A stretch of DNA of 64,000 nucleotides, from NCBI RefSeq assembly GCF_032229285.1, contig NZ_CP135084.1:806001-870000 (forward strand). The letters are read 5' to 3'. A program made the position numbers and the translations under genes. Source of the stretch: Rheinheimera sp. MMS21-TC3. Its GTDB lineage: Bacteria; Pseudomonadota; Gammaproteobacteria; Enterobacterales; Alteromonadaceae. The notes below the pieces were generated by a model. The model worked only from the letters and a program-made list of their open reading frames with translations, did not search any database and was not told where the DNA came from. Shown piece by piece: positions 52,816 to 61,274 of this stretch (within the stretch, counting starts at the first letter, position 1; every line of letters begins with the position of its first letter).

Positions 52816-54117
52816 ATGCGCCAATTGCTGTCTAAAAAGAAAGTGTACAGCAAAATAGCATTATTATTTTGTGTTATGGCTGTAGTTGGTTTCATTTCTA
52901 ATAGCCTCTTGCCAGCATTACTTATTTTAAGTGTGGCACTTTTGCTGTGGCACTATCATCACTTATTTATTTTAGATAAATGGCTCTGGCAAGATAGAAA
53001 GTTATCGCCTCCTTTAACCGAAGGAATATGGGGTAAGTTATTTGAAGCTATTTATTATCAGCAACGCAAAGAGCGGCGCAAACAAGCCCAGCTATACCAA
53101 GTAATAAGGCGCTTTCGTGATGGTGCCGAAGCCTTGTCACAAGCGATTATAGTGCTTAATAAAGACTGGAGCTTGGTGTGGAGCAATAAACTGGCACAAC
53201 ATTTTATTGGCATAAGTTGGCCCCAAGATGAAGGCCAGCGCCTACATAATTTAATCCGCCATCCTAATTTTTTACTCTTTATACAACAGCACAACTTTAC
53301 TAAGACCTTAGAGCTAGTCTCGCCAGTTAATGAACAGTTGATGCTAGAGTTTACTGTTAGCGCTTATGGTACAGAGCAGTATTTATTAACAATACGCGAT
53401 ATCAGCCAGATAAAGCTGTTAGAGCAAGTGCGTAAAGACTTTGTGGCTAATGTTTCTCATGAATTACGTACACCATTAACAGTGCTGCGCGGCTATTTAG
53501 AGTTAATGGACGATAATAGCGCAACCAACACCAAAGTATGGCAGCAAGCGCAGAGTGTTATGCTAGAACAAACCAAACGGATGGATGGCTTAGTACAGCA
53601 ATTATTAACCTTGTCGCAAATAGAAGCGACAACTAAAGTCCAATTTGAACCTAAAGTAGATGTACCGGCTATGCTAGCGCAATTAAAGCTAGAAGCGACT
53701 AGCTTAAATAGTGAAAAACAGCATAAGCTTAGTTTTAGCATTGATAATAGTTTAATGGTGATGGCAATTAGCGAAGAGCTACGCAGTGCTTTTGCTAATT
53801 TGGTCAGTAACGCCATTAAATACACCCCAGCCGGCGGTGATATTCAGGTGAGTTGGCAACGAGATAATTTAAGTGCCACTTTTAGTGTTATCGATAATGG
53901 TGAAGGCATAGCACCACAACATGTAAAACGTTTAACCGAGCGCTTTTATCGAGTAGATCAAGCAAGAGCAAGAAACACTGGCGGTACAGGGCTAGGGCTA
54001 GCTATTGTTAAACATATTTTATCACGCCACAAGAGCCGGTTAATTATTGCCAGCGAGCGCGGTAAAGGTAGCTGCTTTAGTTTTACCTTACCGGCTGAGT
54101 TAGTTTTGAGTGATTAG
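52816..54117 (+). CDS. phoR: Phosphate regulon sensor kinase PhoR
   Basis: PhoR phosphorylates PhoB under phosphate limitation. The 433 residues have two adjacent N-terminal membrane helices (about 12-50), a PAS domain (about 95-195), HisKA with the phosphorylated His215 in VSHELRTPL, and a HATPase domain with NAIKYTPAGG, DNGEGI and GTGLGLAIVKH. Confidence 0.96.
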   Translation: MRQLLSKKKVYSKIALLFCVMAVVGFISNSLLPALLILSVALLLWHYHHLFILDKWLWQDRKLSPPLTEGIWGKLFEAIYYQQRKERRKQAQLYQVIRRFRDGAEALSQAIIVLNKDWSLVWSNKLAQHFIGISWPQDEGQRLHNLIRHPNFLLFIQQHNFTKTLELVSPVNEQLMLEFTVSAYGTEQYLLTIRDISQIKLLEQVRKDFVANVSHELRTPLTVLRGYLELMDDNSATNTKVWQQAQSVMLEQTKRMDGLVQQLLTLSQIEATTKVQFEPKVDVPAMLAQLKLEATSLNSEKQHKLSFSIDNSLMVMAISEELRSAFANLVSNAIKYTPAGGDIQVSWQRDNLSATFSVIDNGEGIAPQHVKRLTERFYRVDQARARNTGGTGLGLAIVKHILSRHKSRLIIASERGKGSCFSFTLPAELVLSD

Positions 54118-54141
54118 TGCTTAATGGTGAGTGTTAAATGC

Positions 54142-54203
54142 TTAATGTTGAGTTTTTAGTGAAGTTAACAACTTAACATTCATAACTAAACACTCAACAT
54201 TAA
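54142..54203. terminator. AT-rich hairpin between phoR and the RDD gene
   Basis: A perfect 12-bp stem (TTAATGTTGAGT / ACTCAACATTAA) with a further inner TTTAGT/ACTAAA pairing lies between the convergent genes. It also partly repeats a nearby 18-base direct repeat (54118-54153). Termination is inferred from position; the stem is AT-rich. Confidence 0.45.
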
Positions 54204-54218
54204 AAATGTTTAGTTCGC

Positions 54219-54764
54219 TCATCTGGCATTTCTATAGAGGTTTAAGGCGCTACTTTGTTGCTTGGTTAATACAATCACCTGAGTCTTGCTTAGTTGATCT
54301 TGCAAGGCTAAGTCTTTACCCCAGCGTATTAATAGCCATAAATTACCTAAGCCTAGTAATGCTGTACTGGCGCGAATAGCGGCTTGTTTTAAGGTTATCG
54401 GTTTACCATTTTGTTGCACTAATAAAATACGCCAGCTACGCATGCCCAAGGTTTGGCCTCCTTTGCACCAAAAATACAAATAAAAGCCAATAAATAAGGC
54501 TAAAGAATACAGCTGAAACCAAATTTTATGAGCAGCAATATAAGCTGCAGGATCAGCATAGCCAGCAAAAGAAATCAGCCCCGCGCTATTAAGTAATGCC
54601 ACTACGCCTAGGCCTAAAGCCATGGCTAGCATCCATAAGGCAATTAAAATTAACCAATCATAAAATAAAGCCGCTAAACGGCGCCATAAACCGGCCTGTG
54701 GCGCTGTAGCAAATTCAGAACTAGGCTGTGAAAGTGATTCAGAGTTAGACATAGCAAAATCCAT
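54219..54764 (-). CDS. RDD family membrane protein
   Basis: A 181-residue protein with three to four membrane helices. The WRRLAALFYDWLILIALWML start contains the R-D pattern of the RDD domain (Arg, then Asp in helix 1); TLGMRSWRILLVQQNGKPITLKQAAIR is the typical cytosolic loop. RDD proteins are mostly uncharacterised, and some are linked to ion exchange. The start may instead be the ATG at 54752. It converges with phoR. Confidence 0.82.
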   Translation of the reverse strand: MDFAMSNSESLSQPSSEFATAPQAGLWRRLAALFYDWLILIALWMLAMALGLGVVALLNSAGLISFAGYADPAAYIAAHKIWFQLYSLALFIGFYLYFWCKGGQTLGMRSWRILLVQQNGKPITLKQAAIRASTALLGLGNLWLLIRWGKDLALQDQLSKTQVIVLTKQQSSALNLYRNAR

Positions 54765-54913
54765 ATTAAAAGGCGCGGCAAGTGTAACACTAAGCCCGCA
54801 TATTTCGAAGCTGCTGTAATTTTATGCAAATAAAAAAATAAGCCAATAAATTATCTTGCGCTACAGCATATGCATCGTATAATGCCAGCGTTTACTGCAA
54901 AAAATCCCTCAAT

Positions 54914-55000
54914 GCCTGGGTGGCGAAATTGGTAGACGCAGTGGATTCAAAATCCACCGTTGGCGACAACGTGCCGGTTCGAGTCCGGCCCTAGGCACCA
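54914..55000 (+). tRNA. tRNA-Leu (CAA)
   Basis: An 87-base class II tRNA with acceptor GCCTGGG/CCTAGGC, a variable arm, T-loop GTTCGAGT and encoded CCA. The anticodon loop TTCAAAA gives anticodon CAA, reading UUG. It stands alone. Confidence 0.96.
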
Positions 55001-55240
55001 TAATTAAATTAGCATTATTTTCTAATATAAATCTTTATTCTCAATGATGTCTGACGTCAAAATTTGACCCTTTGGGCCTTGTTATCTCTCAAAAATCTGC
55101 TGTACCTATAACTTATTGTATAAAATAATGAACCGTTGTAACCTTCTAAATATTAAGTTTACAAAGGTGGAAAGGCCGAATTTAACTATGAATTACTCTG
55201 CCTAATAAGCGTTATGTGAAAAAGCTACTCAAGGTAAATT

Positions 55241-55579
55241 ATGGAGTATATTGATTGGGCTGACTTTCAAAAAGTCGATATCCGTGTTGGAACTATTGTT
55301 GAGGTTGAAGACTTCCCAGAGGCTCGTCGACCAGCTTACAAACTAAAGGTAGATTTTGGACAAGAAATCGGTATTAAAAAGTCTAGCGCTCAAATCACTG
55401 ATTTATATGCGAAAGAACAACTTCTCGGTAAGCAGGTGCTAGCAGTAGTGAATTTCCCCGCAAAACAAATTGGTCCTATTATGTCAGAGTGTTTAGTCAC
55501 TGGTCTGCATCGGCCTGACGGTTCTGTAGTGCTATCAACTGTGGATATGGAACTACCCAATGGAACACGGCTGGCATAA
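55241..55579 (+). CDS. CsaA-like tRNA-binding (OB-fold) protein
   Basis: A 112-residue protein of the tRNA-bind/CsaA family, an OB fold related to the C-terminal domain of MetRS and to Trbp111. The KVDIRVGTIVEVEDFPEARRPAYKLKVDFG start, the GIKKSSAQITDLY motif and the VVNFPAKQIGPIMSECLVTG strand are diagnostic. Family members bind tRNA structure; CsaA also acts as a chaperone. A short, AT-rich, gene-poor leader precedes it. It may be laterally acquired. Confidence 0.88.
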   Translation: MEYIDWADFQKVDIRVGTIVEVEDFPEARRPAYKLKVDFGQEIGIKKSSAQITDLYAKEQLLGKQVLAVVNFPAKQIGPIMSECLVTGLHRPDGSVVLSTVDMELPNGTRLA

Positions 55580-55764
55580 CATATATGAGCCATCTCGGAG
55601 CAATAGGTAAAACCGTTCTTTTTACCGAGTTATCGGCCTGATTCCCCTGCTAGGTTAAGAAAGTACGGTTAATTTATTGAGTAATAATTGTTGTTGCTCA
55701 GGAACGGCTTTTATTCAGCCTTATGAGGTGACAAGGGGGATATTCTGAATGTTATGAGTGGCAG

Positions 55765-56253
55765 GTGTTTGTTTTAGGAGCGCTTATTATCGAATTTGCA
55801 GAAGAGTTTTCAAAAGTAGAGAAAGTAAAAAGAGTTATCCTCTACGTTTTATTAGGTGCTTTCATTGTGATTAGCCATCAAAAGTGGTTGCTTCCTTATA
55901 TTAGTTGGTATGCGAATACAGCATATTGTCATACACCTTTTGGTTATTCTGGGGTAACGGTACTTTGGTATGGGCTATTTGTTGGCTTACCTATATTTTG
56001 TGCAATATTAGTGGCTGCCTATTCAGTTCCAAATGGGATTAAAGGGCTCAGGGATGGTCAATTTCCTCCCAAAGGAGTGAAAGTATATAAGCCAACTAAA
56101 ATAATAAGAGGACGGCCGTCAAAAGTTAAATCATTAGGCCATTTAATTGCACCGTTATTATTTGTTGTAATTGGAATATGGGGGAGTTTTCAAGTGGAGA
56201 ATTTACCAAATGATCCTGATAGTTTTGATTACAGTGTCTGTGAAAGTGAATAA
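55765..56253 (+). CDS. Membrane protein of unknown function, start uncertain
   Basis: A 162-residue protein, read from a GTG, with three hydrophobic segments (about 22-42, 64-88 and 122-140) separated by a basic loop (about 95-118, rich in Lys, Pro and Gly). No family is recognised. No ATG with a good site lies in frame; the frame is open back to a TGA at 55729, so the 5' end may have been lost or altered. AT-rich, unlike the genes around it, which suggests an accessory region. Confidence 0.45.
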   Translation: MFVLGALIIEFAEEFSKVEKVKRVILYVLLGAFIVISHQKWLLPYISWYANTAYCHTPFGYSGVTVLWYGLFVGLPIFCAILVAAYSVPNGIKGLRDGQFPPKGVKVYKPTKIIRGRPSKVKSLGHLIAPLLFVVIGIWGSFQVENLPNDPDSFDYSVCESE

Positions 56254-56281
56254 GCAGCTAGCTATTTAAATGATGCTTTTG

Positions 56282-56320
56282 GGCTCTTGCTACATTATTG
56301 ATAATAATGTAGCAAGAGCC
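56282..56320. repeat. Perfect 18-bp hairpin
   Basis: GGCTCTTGCTACATTATT / AATAATGTAGCAAGAGCC with a 3-base GAT loop. There is no T-run on either strand, so it is not a classic terminator. It lies between the orphan membrane gene and the amidohydrolase relic. Confidence 0.7.
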
Positions 56321-56342
56321 TAATTGACTAAAGCAGAGGGAG

Positions 56343-56492
56343 TTATTGATTTACCGGTGACCAGTTTGGTAATGCGGGTTCTATAGGTGTATATAACTCT
56401 GGGTAACTGGCTTTATTGGCAAATTTCACCTTGCCATCAACTACCGTTAACTCTGATTTTGTTTGTAATACAGTAGTTATAACAATAGTCAT
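56343..56492 (-). pseudogene. C-terminal remnant of a YtcJ-like amidohydrolase
   Basis: A minus-strand frame of 49 codons ends VVDGKVKFANKAS..., then PALPNWSPVNQ and a stop at 56343. The S-E-L-T-V-V-D-G-K-V strand and the P-x-x-P-x-W-S-P-V end are the usual C terminus of amidohydrolase_3 (YtcJ-type) enzymes. The preceding codons are unlike the family and stop at 56526, so only the tail of a 550-residue gene is left. The rest of the interval to 56721 holds only a two-copy 10-base tandem repeat (56527-56546). Confidence 0.5.
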
Positions 56493-56721
56493 TCTACATC
56501 TTTTTGTGAATAGCTGCTGCTCTATTCAAGACGAATCAAGACGAATATTAAGCTAGTAGCTTGCGAATACATCATTACCTCTAACAGTCGGTCCATTTAA
56601 CTGCTTTTCAGTTAATCATTTGATTTTATTATGGTTAAAACTGCTGATTACCTGTCAGGTAATTTTACACTCTATAAGATTAAATCATAATTTATGATTT
56701 ATTAATCAAATGCTTAATCTT

Positions 56722-56737
56722 TGGCTTAATCTGTGCT
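56722..56737 (+). promoter_or_regulatory. Sigma-54-type promoter element upstream of the second PEP-CTERM gene
   Basis: TGGC at 56722 and TGCT at 56734 give GG-N10-GC spacing, agreeing with TGGCACG-N4-TTGCW at 8 defined positions. A start near 56748 leaves a 40-base leader to the ATG at 56789. Confidence 0.45.
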
Positions 56738-56788
56738 TAAGCCTGCCCGCTAAAAATAATATAACTATAATATTTAAAAGGAAGTGGG

Positions 56789-57508
56789 ATGAAGCAGTTT
56801 TTAGTTAATGTAACCTTGAGTAGCGCGTTAATGTTTAGCGCCGTTTCAAATGCCGCTATTATTGACTTTGCCGGTGGCACTGCACATTTAGCCAACGGTG
56901 GAGCTTGTGCAGCATCAGATACAAGTTCGTGTGGTAATGTTGATTATTATGAAGAAGATGGCTTTATTTTCGACTTTATAGGCAGTAATGAGTTTATTGG
57001 TAATTATTACGGGGCATCAAATGCAGTTGTGCATGCTCACTGGAATCGCGGCTTATCGGCGATGGAAATTAAAAAAGCTGGTGGTGGCTTATTTGATTTA
57101 AATTATTTTATTTTAACCAGTAATACTATCGTTGGTGGCGGTTGGGCTTCAGGTGTTGAAGAAACTTACGTTGAAGCTTGGAATGGCGGCGTGCTGCTAG
57201 AGCGGATGTTATTAACGCCAGATTCTTGGGGTTTTGTTGGCATTAATAACGTAGGAAGCCCATTACAAAATGATCCGCAAATATTCTTAAGCGCAAATTT
57301 TGATGCTGTAGATACTGTTAAATTTACATCAGCTAGCACTGTTCATGGCCAACCTGGCCATGTCCATGATGCATATTGCTTTGGTATGGATATGTTTTAT
57401 ATAGACCAAGCAGCTCCTATCGCAGAAGGCGTGCCAGCTCCTGCCACACTCGCACTATTTGGCTTAGGGTTTATGGGCTTATTTAGTCGTGTTTTTCGTA
57501 AAGGCTAA
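56789..57508 (+). CDS. PEP-CTERM sorting-domain protein (PAP variant)
   Basis: A 239-residue exported protein with a signal peptide (about 1-22, ending SNAA), a Gly-, Asn- and aromatic-rich beta-type core containing a CAASDTSSCG cysteine pair, and a C-terminal signal VPAPATLALFGLGFMGLF followed by SRVFRKG. The canonical Pro-Glu-Pro is Pro-Ala-Pro here, a variant frequent in Alteromonadales. It should be a substrate of an exosortase encoded elsewhere. AAAGGAAG precedes the ATG. The function of the core is unknown. Confidence 0.85.
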   Translation: MKQFLVNVTLSSALMFSAVSNAAIIDFAGGTAHLANGGACAASDTSSCGNVDYYEEDGFIFDFIGSNEFIGNYYGASNAVVHAHWNRGLSAMEIKKAGGGLFDLNYFILTSNTIVGGGWASGVEETYVEAWNGGVLLERMLLTPDSWGFVGINNVGSPLQNDPQIFLSANFDAVDTVKFTSASTVHGQPGHVHDAYCFGMDMFYIDQAAPIAEGVPAPATLALFGLGFMGLFSRVFRKG

Positions 57509-57526
57509 GCTATTTACGTTAGTGTT

Positions 57527-57562
57527 AACCCCAAGTGCAGTAACAAGTGCTTGGGGTTTTTA
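57527..57562 (+). terminator. Rho-independent terminator after the second PEP-CTERM gene
   Basis: AACCCCAAG / CTTGGGGTT stem with a 14-base loop and T-run, 19 bases past the stop. Confidence 0.85.
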
Positions 57563-57691
57563 ATAGTTACAGTTTTTAAACTAATCTACCTGATATAAAT
57601 CTCTGCTTAATATTACTCTTCCTTTTACAGTTAACTGGTTTATGCTTAATTCATTACAACACATTGTGCTTTAAAAGCTGATGGAGAAAAT

Positions 57692-58825
57692 ATGAAACCA
57701 TTAACTATGACTTTCTTGCTGCTAAGTCTTGGCCTAATAAGCTTAACGAGCCATGCCGACTCGGATATCCTTAAAACCCGCTGGGCGGATGTTAAAGTAG
57801 ACACAGTCACCAGTGGCCTTAACCACCCTTGGGGTTTGGCTTTTTTAGGCGATGGCCGAATGCTGGTAACTGAACGCGCGGGTAATTTACGTATTGTTGC
57901 AGCGGATGGCACTATTGGCGAGCCAATTAGTGGCTTACCAGAAATAAAAGTACGTGGTCAAGGTGGCTTGTTTGATCTTAGGCTCAGCCCTAATTTTAGC
58001 CAAGATAACATAATTTATTTTTCTTACTCTGAACCCGAAACTGCCGGCAGCGAAATAACCAGTACGGCAGTTGCAAGAGCTCGGCTTGAGAATAATAAGC
58101 TACATGATCTTAAAGTAATTTTTAGTCAGCAGCCAAAAGTAATGGGCGGTCGTCATTATGGTGGTCGACTAGCATTTTCTGCCGATGGTGAGTTTTTGTT
58201 TATCGGCTTAGGTGACCACGGCCATCGCCAAGAGGATGTACAAAATTTAAGTAACCACACTGGTAAATTAGTGCGTATTCATCCAGATGGCAGCGTGCCA
58301 AAAACTAACCCGTTTGTTCATCAAGCGGATGCAAAGCCAGAGATTTGGTCGTATGGTCATCGTAATATTCAAGGTATGGATATTCAACCGACAACAGGAA
58401 AACTGTGGACAGTAGAACATGGCCCACAGGGGGGGGATGAAGTTAACATGCCACAACCCGGTCTTAACTATGGTTGGCCCGTGATTACTCATGGCGAGCA
58501 ATATGGTGGTGGCGAAGTGGGTATTGGCTTTAAAAAAGACGGTATGGAACAACCTATTTGGCACTGGACGCCGTCTATTGCCGTATCTGGGGTTGCGTTT
58601 TATCAGGGTGACCAGTTTCCACAATGGCAAGGTAACTTATTAGCTACCGGGCTTAAAGGTCAACAAGTTGCACGGTTAGAAGTGAATGGTGATCATGTTA
58701 TTCATCAAGAAACATTGAACCTAGAACGACGGATACGTGAGGTTAAAATTGCCTCAGACGGCAGTATTTATTTGCTAACAGATGAACCCAAAGGCGCAAT
58801 TTTACGTCTTTTAGCAGCCAAATAA
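57692..58825 (+). CDS. PQQ-dependent aldose sugar dehydrogenase (YliI/Asd type)
   Basis: A 377-residue periplasmic six-bladed beta-propeller of the soluble glucose dehydrogenase (GSDH) family, which oxidises aldoses using PQQ and calcium. It has a signal peptide (about 1-22, ending SHA), the opening GLNHPWGLAFLGDGRMLVTERAG, GGRHYGGRLAFSADG with the PQQ-contacting His, GDHGHRQ, and SYGHRNIQGMD with a further conserved RN pair. The length matches E. coli YliI (371). No pqqABCDE biosynthesis genes are in the window. It abuts the next gene, a receptor that probably imports PQQ. Confidence 0.92.
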   Translation: MKPLTMTFLLLSLGLISLTSHADSDILKTRWADVKVDTVTSGLNHPWGLAFLGDGRMLVTERAGNLRIVAADGTIGEPISGLPEIKVRGQGGLFDLRLSPNFSQDNIIYFSYSEPETAGSEITSTAVARARLENNKLHDLKVIFSQQPKVMGGRHYGGRLAFSADGEFLFIGLGDHGHRQEDVQNLSNHTGKLVRIHPDGSVPKTNPFVHQADAKPEIWSYGHRNIQGMDIQPTTGKLWTVEHGPQGGDEVNMPQPGLNYGWPVITHGEQYGGGEVGIGFKKDGMEQPIWHWTPSIAVSGVAFYQGDQFPQWQGNLLATGLKGQQVARLEVNGDHVIHQETLNLERRIREVKIASDGSIYLLTDEPKGAILRLLAAK

Positions 58826-60961
58826 GTGCAACGTAAAACGACGTTTAGGCTCGCGCTTTTAGCGAGCCTTTTTATTACCGCCAGTCTTACGAAAGTAAGT
58901 GCTTCAAGCCCCGATTTAACAAATACAGCAAGCCAAGCCGAACTTGATACTCATGCTGCTCAAACAGAGGCAGAATTGATAGAGCGTATTGTTGTTACTG
59001 CCACTCGCACTGAACAACCTTGGCTTTCTAGCCCTGCGTCTATAGACACTCTATTAGTAACCGAGCAGCAACCAGGCATGCGAACGGACATGGCTGAAAT
59101 ATTAGCCGGTATTCCGGGTGTGCAAATAGACACCCGTTATAACTTTGCTCAAGATACTCGGATTATTTTACGCGGTTTTGGTGCTCGGGCGGCATTTGGG
59201 GTGCGGGGCATTCTAATGCGCTTAGATGGTGTGCCGTTATCCATGCCTGACGGCCAAGCTCAAACCTCGAGTATCTTTATTGATGAACCTAGCCAGGTTG
59301 AAGTATTGCGCGGGCCTATCGCCGCCGTTTATGGTAATGCCGCCGGTGGCATTATTAACCTACAAAGCCAACCCGCCGCCAGCAGCTATATGGCGTTAAG
59401 CCATGCCATAGGTGCTAATGATCGTCAACGCAGTCGTTTAGATGCCGCTATGGTCAAAGATACATTTAGTGTAAGTGGCCACTATGCGCGCTTTAGAACG
59501 GACGGTGATCGAGATCATGCTAGTGCCGAGCGCGATCAGTATGCACTGCGTGGCACTTATCAGCTGGCTAATAATATCGAATTAATTGCCCGCGTAGATG
59601 ACAACAACGCACCTTTATTACAAGATCCAGGATCATTAACCTCAGAGCAATGGCAACAAAACAGCGAACAAACATTTGCTGGTGCCAGTAAATTTAATAC
59701 CCGCAAAAGTATTCGCCATCGGCAACAATCACTGACGGTTAATCAGCAATTAAGCCACTCTGATTGGCAAATGGCGGCATGGAGCGGCGTGCGTGCAATA
59801 GAACAATTTTTGCCTTTTCGAGGTAATGATGTCACGTCATCGGGTGGCGTTATTGATTTAAAGCGTGACTTTCATGGTGTGCATGGTCAATTTAATTGGC
59901 GACCGCAAGCTTTTGCATCGCGTTGGCAGCTAAGTTTAGGCACGGATATTGAGCGACAAAAAGATACACGGCAAGGCTTTGTCAATAACTTCGGTGCAGC
60001 AGGTGAGCTACGCCGTGATGAAACCGGTCGGGTTGAAAAAAATGATATTTATACTTTAAGCACTTTAGCACTAACAGATAAATTAACCTGGTTAGCAGGT
60101 TTACGCTTATCTCATTTATCGTTTAATGTTAGCGACCGCTACATTATACAAGGCGTTGTGCCAGACGATAGCGGCCAAACTAGCTACCAAGAAACCTCTT
60201 GGACTAGCGGTTTAAATTATCAATTAACCAGCCAATGGGCGCTATTTACTGCTGTTGGTAATGGCTTTGAAACGCCTACGTTAACAGAGCTGGCTTATCG
60301 CAACCAAGGCACTGGCTTAAACCCCAATCTTGGGCCAGCGTTGATCTCCCAATACGAAGCAGGTGTTAAATGGCTCAGTGTTAATGGTAATGGCCAAGCG
60401 CAATTAAGCCTGTTTCGAATAGATAGCAATAATGAAATTGTGGTTGATCAATCTATTGATGGCCGTACAACTTATCGTAATGCAGCACAAACGGAACGAG
60501 AAGGGGCAGAGTTAAGTTGGCGTTATCAGTTGCATCCCGCGCTACAGCTACGTGGTGCTGCAACACTGATGAAAGCCCGCTATCGCGATGAAGAGCTGAA
60601 TTATTCACTCAACGGACTGCGTATACCGGGTATCGCTGACAGCAATGTGTTTATACAAGCTAATTATCGGCCTTGGCATAACGACAAAATACAGGCTTCA
60701 ATCGTGGTCCAATATCGCTCACGCGTGGCCACATCCGATAGCAATGATGAGTTTGCGCCAGCTTATATGCTGTGGCATGCCAGCCTAGATGCTAAGCAAA
60801 AAAGCGCCGATTGGCATTTCAGTCAGTGGTTACGGCTAGATAATATATTAGATAAAAACTACGTTGGTTCGGTAGTGGTTAACCAATCGAATGGCCGCTC
60901 GTTTGAACCCGCACCCGGTCGACAGCTTAGCGCAGGCATAGGGGTAGAGCGTCGTTTCTAA
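58826..60961 (+). CDS. TonB-dependent receptor, PqqU/YncD-like (PQQ uptake)
   Basis: A 711-residue outer-membrane receptor: signal peptide (about 1-26), TonB box near ERIVVTATRT, plug domain (about 65-180) and a 22-strand barrel ending in Phe. It resembles E. coli PqqU (YncD) along its length: the plug has IRGFGSRS-type and MPDGQxQTS stretches (LRGFGARAAFG, MPDGQAQTSS), and the end has YVGSVVVNQSNGRSFEPAPGR. PqqU takes up PQQ in E. coli. The GTG start follows directly on the dehydrogenase stop (TAAGTG), so the two are translationally coupled. The PQQ assignment rests on remembered homology and context. Confidence 0.85.
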   Translation: MQRKTTFRLALLASLFITASLTKVSASSPDLTNTASQAELDTHAAQTEAELIERIVVTATRTEQPWLSSPASIDTLLVTEQQPGMRTDMAEILAGIPGVQIDTRYNFAQDTRIILRGFGARAAFGVRGILMRLDGVPLSMPDGQAQTSSIFIDEPSQVEVLRGPIAAVYGNAAGGIINLQSQPAASSYMALSHAIGANDRQRSRLDAAMVKDTFSVSGHYARFRTDGDRDHASAERDQYALRGTYQLANNIELIARVDDNNAPLLQDPGSLTSEQWQQNSEQTFAGASKFNTRKSIRHRQQSLTVNQQLSHSDWQMAAWSGVRAIEQFLPFRGNDVTSSGGVIDLKRDFHGVHGQFNWRPQAFASRWQLSLGTDIERQKDTRQGFVNNFGAAGELRRDETGRVEKNDIYTLSTLALTDKLTWLAGLRLSHLSFNVSDRYIIQGVVPDDSGQTSYQETSWTSGLNYQLTSQWALFTAVGNGFETPTLTELAYRNQGTGLNPNLGPALISQYEAGVKWLSVNGNGQAQLSLFRIDSNNEIVVDQSIDGRTTYRNAAQTEREGAELSWRYQLHPALQLRGAATLMKARYRDEELNYSLNGLRIPGIADSNVFIQANYRPWHNDKIQASIVVQYRSRVATSDSNDEFAPAYMLWHASLDAKQKSADWHFSQWLRLDNILDKNYVGSVVVNQSNGRSFEPAPGRQLSAGIGVERRF

Positions 60962-61165
60962 TATAGTATGCAGTTTGTCACCGCACTATCAACTTGGTTA
61001 AAAACGTCATACTTAACACCTTTTGTTATCGTTATTTCATACTAGCAGGCCTGTTTAAGCAGCTTCAAACATACACGGCTATCTCAAAATTTCACAATTT
61101 ATTCTCTAACTAGTTAACTTATAAGCTTATTCTTATCAGCGATACAATATTCCAATTTTAAATAT

Positions 61166-61189
61166 AGACGTCTAGACATTTAGCTGTCT
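61166..61189. promoter_or_regulatory. Three tandem Met boxes (MetJ operator)
   Basis: AGACGTCT, AGACATTT and AGCTGTCT follow one another without gaps: 8 of 8, 6 of 8 and 6 of 8 matches to the MetJ 8-mer AGACGTCT. MetJ binds such head-to-tail arrays with S-adenosylmethionine as co-repressor. The array lies 85 bases before the next start codon, downstream of a possible TACAAT -10 (61143). The remaining sequence 60962-61160 shows nothing recognisable. Confidence 0.72.
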
Positions 61190-61274
61190 TTAATTATTTT
61201 TGCATGCTAGTATCCCTTTCCTACGCAAAATATTGTTTTTATATTCAACTGATGAATATGTAATGAGGCTTAAC

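Noticed and set aside
55190..55240. Sequence before the CsaA-like gene (CCTAATAAGCGTTATGTG) resembles the end of an integron attC site.
   Set aside because: The GTTRRRY core does not fit (GTTATGT), no partner site follows the gene, and no integrase is in the window.
56527..56546. Two adjacent copies of CAAGACGAAT, considered as a repeat array or CRISPR start.
   Set aside because: Only two copies, no spacer; a small tandem duplication.
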